From contig JAIQZR010000110.1 in the NCBI GenBank assembly GCA_021777035.1, positions 1-53,433 of the forward strand: a DNA stretch of 53,433 nt, read 5' to 3'. Shown in pieces: positions 1 to 8,964 of this stretch (position 1 is its first letter; every line of letters starts with the position of its first letter). The notes under the pieces are model-generated. The model worked only from the letters and a program-made list of their open reading frames with translations. It was not told the origin of the DNA and searched no databases. Source of the stretch: Candidatus Scalindua sp. (GTDB lineage Bacteria; Planctomycetota; Brocadiia; Brocadiales; Scalinduaceae). The translations under genes and the position numbers were made by a program.

Positions 1-1
1 T

Positions 2-283
2 TCTCAGCAATCGATAACCAGATCGTGGTTAATGCCGATGCATCAGACAGACACTCTCTTCCACAAGAAGAAAGTCTTCATGGGATTCATGCATGGTGGT
101 GAAGCTGATAACCATGTTATAAATACGACTCCTAAAGAAACACTTGTCAGGATTACGAAGGCTGAGGATGGTGGATTGGGTGCTAAAGGAGTTTGGGAAC
201 CGGCAAGAACAGGTTTCACTCCTGCAAATGAAAGTAAATTTATGAAACTTTATATTGGTGGTGGTACAACTACAGTTGAATAA
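2..283 (+). CDS. C-terminal end of an unrecognised protein (5' partial)
   Basis: The reading frame is open from the first bases of the window to a TAA at 281-283, so this is the last 93 or so codons of a gene that begins upstream. The ATG at 32 is probably internal. The piece is rich in Gly, His and Met, with a segment MGFMHGGEADNHVINTTP and a tail MKLYIGGGTTTVE. I do not recognise the family. A strong intrinsic terminator follows within 45 bases, so this gene ends its own transcription unit. Molybdenum-cofactor genes lie downstream, but they cannot be used to assign a function. Confidence 0.6.
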   Translation, partial: SQQSITRSWLMPMHQTDTLFHKKKVFMGFMHGGEADNHVINTTPKETLVRITKAEDGGLGAKGVWEPARTGFTPANESKFMKLYIGGGTTTVE

Positions 284-325
284 ATTCAATTGAATTGTTT
301 CGCTATTAAGATTTAATGTAGTTAT

Positions 326-360
326 AAAAAGCCCCTGACTTTTAGTCAGGGGCTTTTTTA
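326..360 (+). terminator. Strong rho-independent terminator
   Basis: Bases 330-340 (agcccctgact) and 344-354 (agtcaggggct) form a perfect 11-bp stem with a 3-base loop. It is followed by a T run and preceded by an A run, so the stem can extend and may also work in the opposite direction. It sits just after the stop codon at 283 and separates that gene from the radical SAM gene. Confidence 0.92.
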
Positions 361-524
361 ATTTGAAGTAAAGAAAATAGCATTTATAATGGACTATTGG
401 GTTTTTTGATTTCTCTTCCTAAAGCTAAAAGAGAAGAACCTAAATAAGTTATTTTAATATATTTGTTTACTGATAAATTTTGATTACCGGTTATGTCATA
501 TTTATTTGTAATTTAGGAGTGAAT

Positions 525-2315
525 TTGCAAGTTTCTTTGGTTTTTCCACCTTCCTGGATACCCTCTCAACCTTTTTTAAGTCTTCCTTCATTACAGGGTT
601 TCTTAAAGATGAAAGGAGTAGAGAGCGTTTCAATACGTGATTTAAATATTGAGACTATGGATGCGCTACTCTCTGCTGACAAAGTCAAAAAAACTCATGC
701 GATAATAGAAGAAAGGTTGAATGAAGGGTCGCAAACTATTGGCCCTGATGAAAATCCTGAAGAGGTACATTCAAGACTTAACTGGGCCAGAGAAGTGATA
801 GAAAGAGAGAATATGGTTCAGAATGTAGAATGGGCAAAGTCTACATTGAAATCTCAGGGTTTTTATGAAATTGATGATTATGTTGAAAGTTGGAAAATAA
901 TTGACAGATGGTTGCAGGCATTTGGAATGCTTTATTATCCATCTGAAATATCAATTGCAAATAATTCTATGAAATACAGTGTGTATTCGTCAGAAGATGT
1001 ATTAAAAGCTGTTAATAATGAACGTGAAAATCCGTATCGTGACCTCTTTAATGAACACATTGTCGATTCTATGATACAAGAAGGCCCTGATCTTGTTGGA
1101 ATATCTGTAACCGCGACTTCTCAGGTAATGCCCGCATTTACTCTGGCCAGTCTGTTAAAGGAGAAGAATAGAGATCTTCATATAACAATGGGGGGTAGTG
1201 TATTCACAAAGCTAATTGATAACCTTCAGCAAAATCACTTACTTTTTGATCTTGTTGATAGCTTTATTGTTTTTGAAGGTGAACATGCACTTCTAGGACT
1301 TATTGAACAGCTTGAAGGTAAGAGGGATCTCAGTAAGGTTCCTAATCTTGTGTATAAAGAAGGCACTACGATTCGTGTCAATCAGCCATTCCACATAGAA
1401 GATATAAATTCACTTCCTACTCCGGATTATGACGGTTTCCCATTGGACAGGTACCTGTCTCCAAAGCTGGTTTTACCATTACAGGGATCGAGGGGTTGCT
1501 ATTGGAGAAAGTGTACATTCTGTAATCTCCATGTGGATAATTTAAAATTCAGATTAAGAAACCTGGATCTTGTGCTTGAAGATATGGATAGGCTTAAAGA
1601 AAAGTACGGTGCTGAGTACATGTTCTTTAGTGATGAATGTATGCCGGTTAAGCAGTTAGACAATTTAAGTTTGAGGTTAATTGCAAAAGGCAACGATGTA
1701 AAATGGATGGCTGGTGTAAGATTCGATAAAGGACTCACTAAAGACATTTTAAGTAGGTTGCGAGAAGCGGGGTGCCTTAAGATGGTATTCGGGCTTGAGT
1801 CATCAAATAAAAGAGTTCTTTCATTAATGGATAAAGGGATAGAAACTGAAATAACCAAGAGCATTATAGACAACTGCGGTGAAACTGGAATTGCTATTCA
1901 TATGTATGTTATAGTCGGCTTTCCATCTGAAACCCGAGAGGAAGCGCTGGAAACTCTTGAATTTGTTATATCCAATAAAAAATTTCTAAAACAAAAAGGT
2001 GCATCTTGTCTTGCTTGTCTTTTTGAGCTTGAAAAACATGCCCCCATTTTGCGTGATCCAGGTAAGTACGGGTTGACTAAAATCGGACATCCTAAACAGG
2101 ATGATATGAGTTTAGGTTATTTCTACGAGACAGACAAGGGAATGACTCCTGAAGAATCTGGTGAAGTTTACGAATACATAAGGTCAGAAATTGATAAAAG
2201 ACTCTCCATATTCCCATATAACTTTTCAATGTCAGATGGGTTGTTATATTTAGACCATTGCCCTGATGACGATGTTGAATCTAATCTAAGAATTGCACAA
2301 AGCGAGATTACGTAA
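525..2315 (+). CDS. Radical SAM protein with N-terminal B12-binding-like domain
   Basis: A 596-residue radical SAM enzyme. Residues 1-260 resemble the cobalamin-binding-like Rossmann domain found before many radical SAM cores (VSLVFPPSW start; DLVGISVTA; ITMGG), but I do not see the cobalamin-ligating DxHxxG motif. The 4Fe-4S site is C325, C330 and C333 in SRGCYWRKCTFCN, which is C-x4-C-x2-C spacing. The core then continues (FFSDECMP, GLESSNKRVLSLMDKG, VGFPSET). I chose the TTG at 525 because TAGGAG lies 5 bases upstream; the frame is open back to 480, with a GTG at 519. The ferredoxin gene starts 2 bases after the stop, so the two are surely co-transcribed and the ferredoxin may supply electrons. 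The substrate is unknown. Confidence 0.85.
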   Translation: MQVSLVFPPSWIPSQPFLSLPSLQGFLKMKGVESVSIRDLNIETMDALLSADKVKKTHAIIEERLNEGSQTIGPDENPEEVHSRLNWAREVIERENMVQNVEWAKSTLKSQGFYEIDDYVESWKIIDRWLQAFGMLYYPSEISIANNSMKYSVYSSEDVLKAVNNERENPYRDLFNEHIVDSMIQEGPDLVGISVTATSQVMPAFTLASLLKEKNRDLHITMGGSVFTKLIDNLQQNHLLFDLVDSFIVFEGEHALLGLIEQLEGKRDLSKVPNLVYKEGTTIRVNQPFHIEDINSLPTPDYDGFPLDRYLSPKLVLPLQGSRGCYWRKCTFCNLHVDNLKFRLRNLDLVLEDMDRLKEKYGAEYMFFSDECMPVKQLDNLSLRLIAKGNDVKWMAGVRFDKGLTKDILSRLREAGCLKMVFGLESSNKRVLSLMDKGIETEITKSIIDNCGETGIAIHMYVIVGFPSETREEALETLEFVISNKKFLKQKGASCLACLFELEKHAPILRDPGKYGLTKIGHPKQDDMSLGYFYETDKGMTPEESGEVYEYIRSEIDKRLSIFPYNFSMSDGLLYLDHCPDDDVESNLRIAQSEIT

Positions 2316-2317
2316 AA

Positions 2318-2935
2318 ATGAGTGACGAAATAATAGATCATGGAAGAAGGGCTTTCTTTAAGGAGACATTTTCCTATTTTGGGAATGCAGTCAGTGAGAT
2401 TGTAAAAAACAAAGTGGAAACTGTAACAAAAAATAGTCCTAACTCAAATCCAAATCCAAAAACCAGGCGTTACATCAGGCCACCAGGAGCTCTACGTGAA
2501 GAGGAGTTTATTGCCCTGTGTACCAAGTGTGATGAGTGTATAAAGGTCTGTCCACATGGAAGTATAAGAAAACTGAACAAAGATTTTGATATTGCAGATG
2601 GAACACCAATTATTGTACCGGAAGAGACTCCTTGCTATTTGTGTGAAGATTATGCTTGTATACAGGCGTGTAAGGATGGTGCATTAGTAAAGGTGAAGAA
2701 TGTGGAAGAGGTTGCGATGGGGAGGGCGTCTATAAATGAAGATAATTGCATGGCATACGGTGCGCAGTTTTGTGAACAGTGTGTGAGGAATTGTCCTGTG
2801 CCTGGCGCAATCTACCTTGAAGACAACAAGCCTGTTGTTATAAAGGAGAAATGTGTGGGTTGTGGAATTTGCGAAAATGTATGTAATACAGTAAATCAGC
2901 CAATAGCCATTAGAGTTTCTCCTGTGCAATCATAA
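2318..2935 (+). CDS. Polyferredoxin of the MauM/NapG type (four 4Fe-4S motifs)
   Basis: A 205-residue ferredoxin with four cysteine clusters: CTKCDECIKVCP, CYLCEDYACIQAC, CMAYGAQFCEQCVRNCP and CVGCGICENVC. This order matches the NapG/MauM family, which passes electrons at the membrane or periplasm. The N-terminus GRRAFFKE looks like a twin-arginine motif, but the hydrophobic stretch behind it is weak, so export is possible rather than shown. The gene starts 2 bases after the radical SAM stop. No NapH-like membrane partner is nearby, so nitrate reductase function should not be assumed; an electron donor to the radical SAM enzyme is an equally good guess. Confidence 0.85.
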   Translation: MSDEIIDHGRRAFFKETFSYFGNAVSEIVKNKVETVTKNSPNSNPNPKTRRYIRPPGALREEEFIALCTKCDECIKVCPHGSIRKLNKDFDIADGTPIIVPEETPCYLCEDYACIQACKDGALVKVKNVEEVAMGRASINEDNCMAYGAQFCEQCVRNCPVPGAIYLEDNKPVVIKEKCVGCGICENVCNTVNQPIAIRVSPVQS

Positions 2936-3054
2936 TTTAGGGATTTAGGAATTGAGGCATTTAGGAATTCAGATGCTAATTTTATGAATTGACACTAATA
3001 AAGAAATTGAGGATTTAAGGAATCCCTGAATCCTTAAATCCCTTAATTCACAAA
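2936..3054 (+). repeat. Octamer-phased intergenic repeats with hairpin
   Basis: Bases 2936-2975 divide into octamers tttaggga, tttaggaa, ttgaggca, tttaggaa, ttcagatg. Bases 3007-3054 divide into ttgaggat, ttaaggaa, tccctgaa, tccttaaa, tcccttaa, ttcacaaa. Within the second block 3011-3021 (ggatttaagga) and 3031-3041 (tccttaaatcc) are exact reverse complements with a 9-base loop. There is no T run after the hairpin, so it is not a standard terminator. A similar octamer block lies at 40905-40984. Confidence 0.75.
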
Positions 3055-3075
3055 TTAAACAATAAAGGTATATAT

Positions 3076-3942
3076 ATGAATGAATGTAAGAAGCAGTCAA
3101 CATGTGAATTTTGTAGAGATTTTGAAACATGTAAGAAGCCTGAAAAAGGGCTTAAGCACAATGAGTGGGCCTTAAGTAATAGAATGGCCAAGATAAAGAA
3201 AAAGATTATGGTCATGTCTAATAAGGGGGGTGTCGGCAAGAGTACGGTAACCGCCAATCTTGGAGTGGCTTTAGCTGAGATGGGTCACAAGGTTGGAATT
3301 GCTGATGTGGACATACACGGGCCCAATATTCCAAAGATGCTTGGCGTAGAAGGAGGACGGCTTAAGGACAATGAGAATGGCATTGATCCGCTGTCTGTTA
3401 ATGATTGTCTTAAGGTTGTCTCAATGGCCTTCCTCGTAGAGAATCCGGATCAGCCGGTTGCGTGGAGGGATACAGCAAAATGGGATTATCTTAGAGAGCT
3501 GGTTGGTAGCATAAACTGGGGAGAGTTAGATTTCTTATTGGCAGACCTTCCGCCTGGTACAGGTCATGAGGCGATCAGTATGATAGAGTTGATGGGTAAA
3601 GTAGATGGAACCGTTATCGTTACTACGCCACAGGATGTATCCCTGCTGGATGCGCAAAAGGCCATACTCTTTGCAAGGGACAGTGGTGTGCCGGTTATCG
3701 GGATAGTTGAAAACATGAGTACGTTGACTTGTCCTCATTGCAGCGGTGAAATAGATGTATTCAAATCCGGCGGAGGGGAGAAGATCGCGGAGAAGATGAA
3801 GGTTCCATTCCTTGGGAGGATACCTCTTGATCCTGCGATAACTTCCAGTTGTGACAATGGGAAAGCTATTGCCGCTAGCGGTGACGGGTCTAAGAATTCT
3901 GTAGCATTTATTAATATTGCAAAAAAAATAGCTGCACTCTGA
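3076..3942 (+). CDS. mrp: Mrp/NBP35-family Fe-S cluster carrier ATPase
   Basis: A 288-residue P-loop ATPase of the Mrp/ApbC/NBP35 group, which carries and transfers Fe-S clusters in the cytoplasm. The deviant Walker A motif is MSNKGGVGKSTVTANLG (about residues 48-64), followed by DVDIHGPNIPKMLG and LADLPPGTGHE. The cluster-binding CxxC is TCPHC near residue 218. Unusually for bacterial Mrp, the N-terminus has four extra cysteines (C4, C10, C13, C19; C-x5-C-x2-C-x5-C), resembling the N-terminal cluster site of NBP35 proteins. It lies between two Fe-S protein genes and moaA, consistent with a metal-cofactor block. Confidence 0.9.
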   Translation: MNECKKQSTCEFCRDFETCKKPEKGLKHNEWALSNRMAKIKKKIMVMSNKGGVGKSTVTANLGVALAEMGHKVGIADVDIHGPNIPKMLGVEGGRLKDNENGIDPLSVNDCLKVVSMAFLVENPDQPVAWRDTAKWDYLRELVGSINWGELDFLLADLPPGTGHEAISMIELMGKVDGTVIVTTPQDVSLLDAQKAILFARDSGVPVIGIVENMSTLTCPHCSGEIDVFKSGGGEKIAEKMKVPFLGRIPLDPAITSSCDNGKAIAASGDGSKNSVAFINIAKKIAAL

Positions 3943-4060
3943 CTTGTAGTAATGTACATGCACAATTAATAGACTATAATATTTACTATAGCCAATAGTG
4001 AAGCCGTCATTTTTATGCTTCAGGCTGTGTAAACAATTAAGAGGATTTGTATAGTATAAA

Positions 4061-5038
4061 ATGATTGATAAACATTCTAGAAAAATTAGTTATCTAAGAG
4101 TTTCTGTTACTGACTTGTGTAACTTAAGGTGTGTCTATTGTATGCCTCCCGGCGGATCAGAGTTGAGTGGCAGAGATGAGATTCTCAGTTTTGAAGAGAT
4201 ACTGAAAATTATAAAACACGGGGTAGGCCTTGGTGTAAATAAGATAAGGCTTACCGGAGGTGAACCCCTTGTCAGGAGAGATATTACTTCTCTTATTAAA
4301 CAAATTTCTGACATAGAGGGTATCAATGACATTGCATTGACAACAAACGGAGTTAATCTGAAGGAGTACGCGGGTGCCTTGAAAAAGAGTGGTCTCTCAC
4401 GATTGAATATCAGCCTGGATACATTGAATGTAGACCGCTTTTCGGATATAACAAGAGGTGGTAATATTCAGGATGTATTTGATGGTGTTGAGGAGGTCTT
4501 GAGGGTTGGCTTTAAAGGCACAAAGATGAATGCCGTAATAATGCGAGGTCAAAATGATGATGAAATACTGGATTTCGTTCGTTATATACTGGAGAGGGAC
4601 ATAGAGTTGAGGTTTATAGAACTGATGGCCTCCGGATGGAAAAATATGGTTGACGCAGATAGATTTATGCCGTCTTCCGAGATAATGGAAAAAGTACAGG
4701 AAATTGGAGAACTGGTTCCCGTCAATGAAAGAATAGGTGGAGGCCCTGCCACGATCTACAAAATAAAAGGGGCACTGGGATCAATAGGATTTATCTCTGC
4801 GGTCTCAAAGCCTTTTTGCAGTACCTGTAATCGTCTGAGACTTACGTCTGATGGCAAATTGCGTTCGTGCCTATTGAGCGGTGGAGAGATTGATATTAAA
4901 AATCTATTGCGTTCTTCTCATCTTACAGAAGAGGAATTGGCAAATGAGTTAACAGAAGCATTTCTAAAAGTAACAGCTATGAAGCCTATCGTACATTCAG
5001 GAAAAAACAAGGCGGTAATGAATCAGATTGGCGGTTAA
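4061..5038 (+). CDS. moaA: GTP 3',8-cyclase MoaA
   Basis: A radical SAM enzyme that, with MoaC, converts GTP to cyclic pyranopterin monophosphate in molybdenum cofactor synthesis. The SAM cluster motif is CNLRCVYC (CxxxCxxC) near residues 20-27, followed by RLTGGEPLVR. The second, GTP-binding cluster is in CSTCNRLRLTSDGKLRSC. The protein has the normal family length (325 residues) and ends in the conserved Gly-Gly tail (QIGG) that enters the active site. It starts 118 bases after the Mrp stop, and moaC follows 64 bases downstream. Confidence 0.97.
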   Translation: MIDKHSRKISYLRVSVTDLCNLRCVYCMPPGGSELSGRDEILSFEEILKIIKHGVGLGVNKIRLTGGEPLVRRDITSLIKQISDIEGINDIALTTNGVNLKEYAGALKKSGLSRLNISLDTLNVDRFSDITRGGNIQDVFDGVEEVLRVGFKGTKMNAVIMRGQNDDEILDFVRYILERDIELRFIELMASGWKNMVDADRFMPSSEIMEKVQEIGELVPVNERIGGGPATIYKIKGALGSIGFISAVSKPFCSTCNRLRLTSDGKLRSCLLSGGEIDIKNLLRSSHLTEEELANELTEAFLKVTAMKPIVHSGKNKAVMNQIGG

Positions 5039-5102
5039 TAATAATTATAAATAATCTAAAAATAGAGGAACGCTTCGAACTTCTCATTCTCTTATTGCAA
5101 TT

Positions 5103-5582
5103 ATGAATAAACCAGTATTAACACACATTGATGAAAATGGTGCTTCTCGAATGGTAGACGTTAGTAAAAAGGAGATCACTGAACGTATTGCATTGGCTCA
5201 TGCCTCCGTAATCATGAATTCTCAAACATTCAACTTGATAATGGATAAGCAGGTGGCAAAGGGAGATGTACTGGAAGTTGCTCGCGTAGCTGGCATAATG
5301 GCTGCTAAAAAGACAAGTGGACTAATCCCAATGTGTCATCCTCTTAATATAAATTCCGTTAAAATTGATTATACTGATAATAGTAAGGATACCATTGAAA
5401 TTACAGCAGAAGTTAAGATAACTGCTAAGACTGGTGTTGAGATGGAAGCACTAACTGCTGTTTCAGTGTGCGCGCTTACAATTTATGATATGTGTAAATC
5501 TGCGGACAAATCAATGCTTATAAATGATATCTATCTTGCTAAAAAAACTGGAGGAAAGAGCGGGATATTCGAAAGGGAATAA
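5103..5582 (+). CDS. moaC: Cyclic pyranopterin monophosphate synthase MoaC
   Basis: A 159-residue protein of full family length that acts right after MoaA. Conserved segments are present: [15 protein letters not shown] at the N-terminus, [13 protein letters not shown] (catalytic region), [22 protein letters not shown], and a lysine-rich end with KTGGKSG. It is probably co-transcribed with moaA. No moaD, moaE, moeA or mogA is in the window, so the later steps are encoded elsewhere. Confidence 0.97.
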   Translation: MNKPVLTHIDENGASRMVDVSKKEITERIALAHASVIMNSQTFNLIMDKQVAKGDVLEVARVAGIMAAKKTSGLIPMCHPLNINSVKIDYTDNSKDTIEITAEVKITAKTGVEMEALTAVSVCALTIYDMCKSADKSMLINDIYLAKKTGGKSGIFERE

Positions 5583-5652
5583 AGATCATGTTCGTTATTT
5601 GCCAATCAGAGTGTTCGTGAACTATTCAATTTCTAAATTTTTCGATTAATTT

Positions 5653-7764
5653 TTATATGCCCCATGGCAGTGTAATCTTGAATGCACTTCCAGTTCCTAC
5701 TTTTGAGGTGATTGAAATCTCACCGCCAAGATTTTCTATATTTGTTCGAACGACGTCCATACCAACGCCTCTACCTGAAATTGCTGTGACATTGGCCGCT
5801 GTAGAAAAACCGGCAGCGAAGATAAGCTTAAAAGCTTCTTCATCGGTTAGCTCCGCATCTGGTTCTAAGATGCCTTTAGTAACTGCCTTCTCTATCAATA
5901 TTTTTGGGTTTAACCCCTTTCCGTCATCTTTTAATTCAATGATTGCCTGTTTTTTTTCGTTAATTTCCTCACATCTGGCGATCAATTGAACAGCGCCCAG
6001 TGGTGGCTTACCGGTAGTCTTCCTGGCTTCAGTCTCTTCTATTCCATGATCAACAGCATTTCGTATCATATGAACCAGAGGATCATTGAGTTTTTCTATC
6101 ATGTTACGGGCAAATAATGTGTCTTCTCCTGAGAGAGTAAGACGGGCCAACTTGCCGGTTTTTTTAGACAAATCCCTGACCATACGTGTCATTTTCTGAA
6201 ATAACGTCTGGATAGGTACCATCCGCATGAAAGTAGAAACTTCTTGTAACTCTGCGCAGGTGGAAATTAAATCTTTATGAATTTCTTCTGAGAGTTCTGA
6301 GGATTTGAGATTTTTTAAAATAGGTTCTATTTTGCTGAATGAAGCAGAGATCATGGCCAAACGATTTACGAGCTCAAGATCAACTTTGACTGTCTCCTTT
6401 ACACTAGGCGGAGGAGATTGCGCAGGTTCGGGTGCTTGTTGAGTAACTAATACTTCAGGATCAGGAATATCTTCGCCTTTAATCACTGCTTCGAGGCGTA
6501 AAAGAAGCTTGGGTAAGCCAACTGTTTCCGGAAAGCTGAGTTTCTTCTCTATTGACCGGCGAACACTTTTCAATTGTTGTCTCATCATTTCCGTTGCTTC
6601 GAACACAATATCTAAAGGCGTACCAATCAGTTTAATTTTTCCATCGCGAGCTAAGTCAAGGAGTGTCTCTGTTGTGTGACCCAGGTTTGTGACATCTGTA
6701 ATTTCTAGGAAACTACTCAAACCCTTGATTGAGTGGAAAACGCGAAATAGGGCATTGATACCGTCCTGGTCATCTACTCCACTCTCAAGGCGCATAAGGA
6801 TTTGGTCAGCGTTGTTCAATCCATCCTCACTCTCCTGGAGGAAATCGGTAATAATTTCCAGTGTTTCATCATCTCGTTCTACGGAAACTTGTTCGGTAGG
6901 TTGTTTCTCCTCTTGAGTGCTCTTAAAATCAGGGACAGTAGTGTGGGCGTTATACAAATGGGCTTGTCGTTCACTTAGTGCGGAAGAGAGTTCGCTGACT
7001 GACGTACGAACCCACTGTAACGCAGCATCTCCGTCATTTATTTCTTCATTGATTAAGCTCATTATGATAGACGAACAATTGTCTATCGTTTTGCTTATCT
7101 GATCAGTGCCAGCCTTACCGAGGCACTCTTCAAGTTCTTCAAACAAGGCGATAACACGTCCTAGTAACTGGGTGTTCCCAGGTGTCGCATCATTTAGTAC
7201 GCCTGATATTTCAGTTGCAAGTGTTATGGGGTTACGATCACTTAAAACAAGCAGTATTTCTCCTTCAAAACTGGGGCCTGACAGGGACTGTGCTATTACT
7301 GGTATTTTATGTGGCAAATAGGTCTTACAGTCATCAGCTATAAGGTGCAAGGGTACACCGAAATTGATTTGTTCGCCACCAGGAATTGATCGTTTGACTA
7401 TACCTGAAACCATATTGACAATTTCGCCGAGTAGGTCTAAAACTTCACTGCTTGGCGGCTTTTCATCTGCACCAAATCCGAGGAAAGCTCTAGCCAGGTT
7501 GTCGCTACTCTCTTTACTGCCAAAGAGCCCCAGCTCCCAGCTCCCACCATCATGCAGCAGACTGAGCCCAACGCCGTATTCCATGCCTTCCGCAGAAAAT
7601 AATTTCGGTTTGCCAATTGTCTCCAGTTGAATTCCAAACATGGTATCACAAACTTCTTTGATTGCGCGTAGTGATGTCTCCATATTAGGGGGGACTTCAA
7701 ACTCAATGCCTTTTGAGTGTAAGCTGTCGGTTCCTTGAGGTTTTGCTGTGATAGTATATGTCAT
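5653..7764 (-). CDS. CheX/HPt/CheA-like hybrid histidine kinase without CheW domain
   Basis: A 703-residue protein. Residues 1-190 are CheX/CheC-like, with the phosphatase-type E-x-x-N in LLGEIVNMVSG (112-120). Residues 200-270 are a helical linker. Residues 300-400 are an HPt domain with phospho-acceptor H344 in FHSIKGLSSFL. Residues 460-540 form the dimerisation region and 545-703 the CheA-type ATPase (N569 in HMIRNAVDHG, DDGKGL at 613, GRGVGMDVV at 664). The chain stops at ITLPWGI, the end of the ATPase domain, so the CheW-like P5 domain that docks CheA to receptors is missing. The smaller CheX-like gene lies 158 bases upstream on the same strand. I see no CheW, CheY or receptor gene nearby, so this may be a non-chemotaxis phosphorelay. 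Confidence 0.85.
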   Translation of the reverse strand: MTYTITAKPQGTDSLHSKGIEFEVPPNMETSLRAIKEVCDTMFGIQLETIGKPKLFSAEGMEYGVGLSLLHDGGSWELGLFGSKESSDNLARAFLGFGADEKPPSSEVLDLLGEIVNMVSGIVKRSIPGGEQINFGVPLHLIADDCKTYLPHKIPVIAQSLSGPSFEGEILLVLSDRNPITLATEISGVLNDATPGNTQLLGRVIALFEELEECLGKAGTDQISKTIDNCSSIIMSLINEEINDGDAALQWVRTSVSELSSALSERQAHLYNAHTTVPDFKSTQEEKQPTEQVSVERDDETLEIITDFLQESEDGLNNADQILMRLESGVDDQDGINALFRVFHSIKGLSSFLEITDVTNLGHTTETLLDLARDGKIKLIGTPLDIVFEATEMMRQQLKSVRRSIEKKLSFPETVGLPKLLLRLEAVIKGEDIPDPEVLVTQQAPEPAQSPPPSVKETVKVDLELVNRLAMISASFSKIEPILKNLKSSELSEEIHKDLISTCAELQEVSTFMRMVPIQTLFQKMTRMVRDLSKKTGKLARLTLSGEDTLFARNMIEKLNDPLVHMIRNAVDHGIEETEARKTTGKPPLGAVQLIARCEEINEKKQAIIELKDDGKGLNPKILIEKAVTKGILEPDAELTDEEAFKLIFAAGFSTAANVTAISGRGVGMDVVRTNIENLGGEISITSKVGTGSAFKITLPWGI

Positions 7765-7922
7765 CGTATTACAAAATAATTACTTGATATTTTTGTTTAC
7801 ATTTATAAATTATTCGTAAAAGCCGTTTTGGTGAAATTAGAATAGTAATTTATATTGTGTACAAATATAAGTGTTCTGGATAAAAGTATTCTTATGTTGT
7901 AGGATAATATTCTTATAAAAAC

Positions 7923-8564
7923 TTATGCTTTTGACTTCGACCGTTCAATTTCAGCCTTTAACTCTTTGATTTCTTCCTTTAAAGATTCCACCTCTCTATT
8001 TGCAATAGATGACGTTTTATTTTCTTCAGGGACGGCATTAGGTTGTACTCCCACCAGAAATACACCTTTGTCATACTCTACCTTTGTCATGACCCAGGAA
8101 AAAGATGCTTGTGAATCAAGTGCAAAATCTACACCCCCGTTACTGCCAGTTTCTCCACCCTCTGAAGAGGATATAGATAAATGTCTTCCCGCGATAACCC
8201 ACGGTGTTAGAAGGTGCATGTCGCCAAGTGTGTCTGTAAGCTTTACTTTTGCGACTCCCGCAATCATATTGACTAGTTCACCCATACCATCTTTGATTTC
8301 ATCATTAACGTCAGTGGTATCAGTACCTAACATTGCGTTGGCAATATTGCATGCCACTGCTGCAGACGAAAAAATAGCAATCTTTCCCATATATTGTTCA
8401 CCAAAGAAATGAAGAGAGGATATCAAATCAGTACTAACATTTTTTTCATCTTTAACAAAGGATTCCTGAGTCTTTACTTTTATCATAAGCATAGTTGAAA
8501 AAACTTCATTTGTAGCCTCATTTAAGGCATTTGTTATACCTCCTTCTAATTCTTTAATATCCAT
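7923..8564 (-). CDS. CheX-like phosphatase-domain protein with C-terminal coiled coil
   Basis: A 213-residue protein. Residues 1-160 resemble the CheX/CheC fold, with E-x-x-N in MGELVNMIAGVAKVKL, the motif that positions CheY-phosphate for hydrolysis in this family. The last 30 residues are a charged coiled coil (EVESLKEEIKELKAEIERSKSKA). A purine-rich GAAAGG lies upstream of the ATG at 8564. The gene is directly upstream of the hybrid kinase, whose N-terminus has the same domain, so the two may pair or have arisen by duplication. The phosphatase role is a family inference. Confidence 0.75.
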   Translation of the reverse strand: MDIKELEGGITNALNEATNEVFSTMLMIKVKTQESFVKDEKNVSTDLISSLHFFGEQYMGKIAIFSSAAVACNIANAMLGTDTTDVNDEIKDGMGELVNMIAGVAKVKLTDTLGDMHLLTPWVIAGRHLSISSSEGGETGSNGGVDFALDSQASFSWVMTKVEYDKGVFLVGVQPNAVPEENKTSSIANREVESLKEEIKELKAEIERSKSKA

Positions 8565-8964
8565 TATATAGACCTTTCAAATAAAATATTCATATAATTA
8601 ATAAACTGTATGATAATGTCATTAACTTATCATTACTATATTATCGCTTATATCATGAATAACTTTAGTTTTTCAACGCATGATTGTGCGATTGTATTTT
8701 GGCCATACCGGACAATATGTTATGATTAGCATCTAAGCCCTTCAAGACACATTACTTACGAGAAATTCACATATGCCGGTAAAATGATGAAATACTCAAG
8801 TTTTATGTATAATTATAGATATAAGAATCATTATTCGATAGAAGCCAGATGAAAATGAGTACAATCTTAACTCATACCGGGTTAAGAGTTGTGGATACCG
8901 TAATCTTAAAGTGGCAGATATATCTGTGATTTGATTGCCAGAAACCTGTATACTAATTTTATTT
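8565..8964. other. Gene-free stretch upstream of the CheX-like gene
   Basis: About 400 AT-rich bases between the end of glnS and the start of the CheX-like gene, both on the - strand. It should hold the promoter of the CheX-like gene and the end of the glnS transcript. I see no convincing terminator stem, tRNA or conserved protein. The only open frame (8796-9002, - strand) overlaps glnS and looks like chance. Confidence 0.6.

Noticed and set aside
5653-8564. A full chemotaxis cluster
   Set aside because: No CheW, CheY, CheR, CheB, receptor or flagellar gene is in the window; only CheX- and CheA-like proteins are present.
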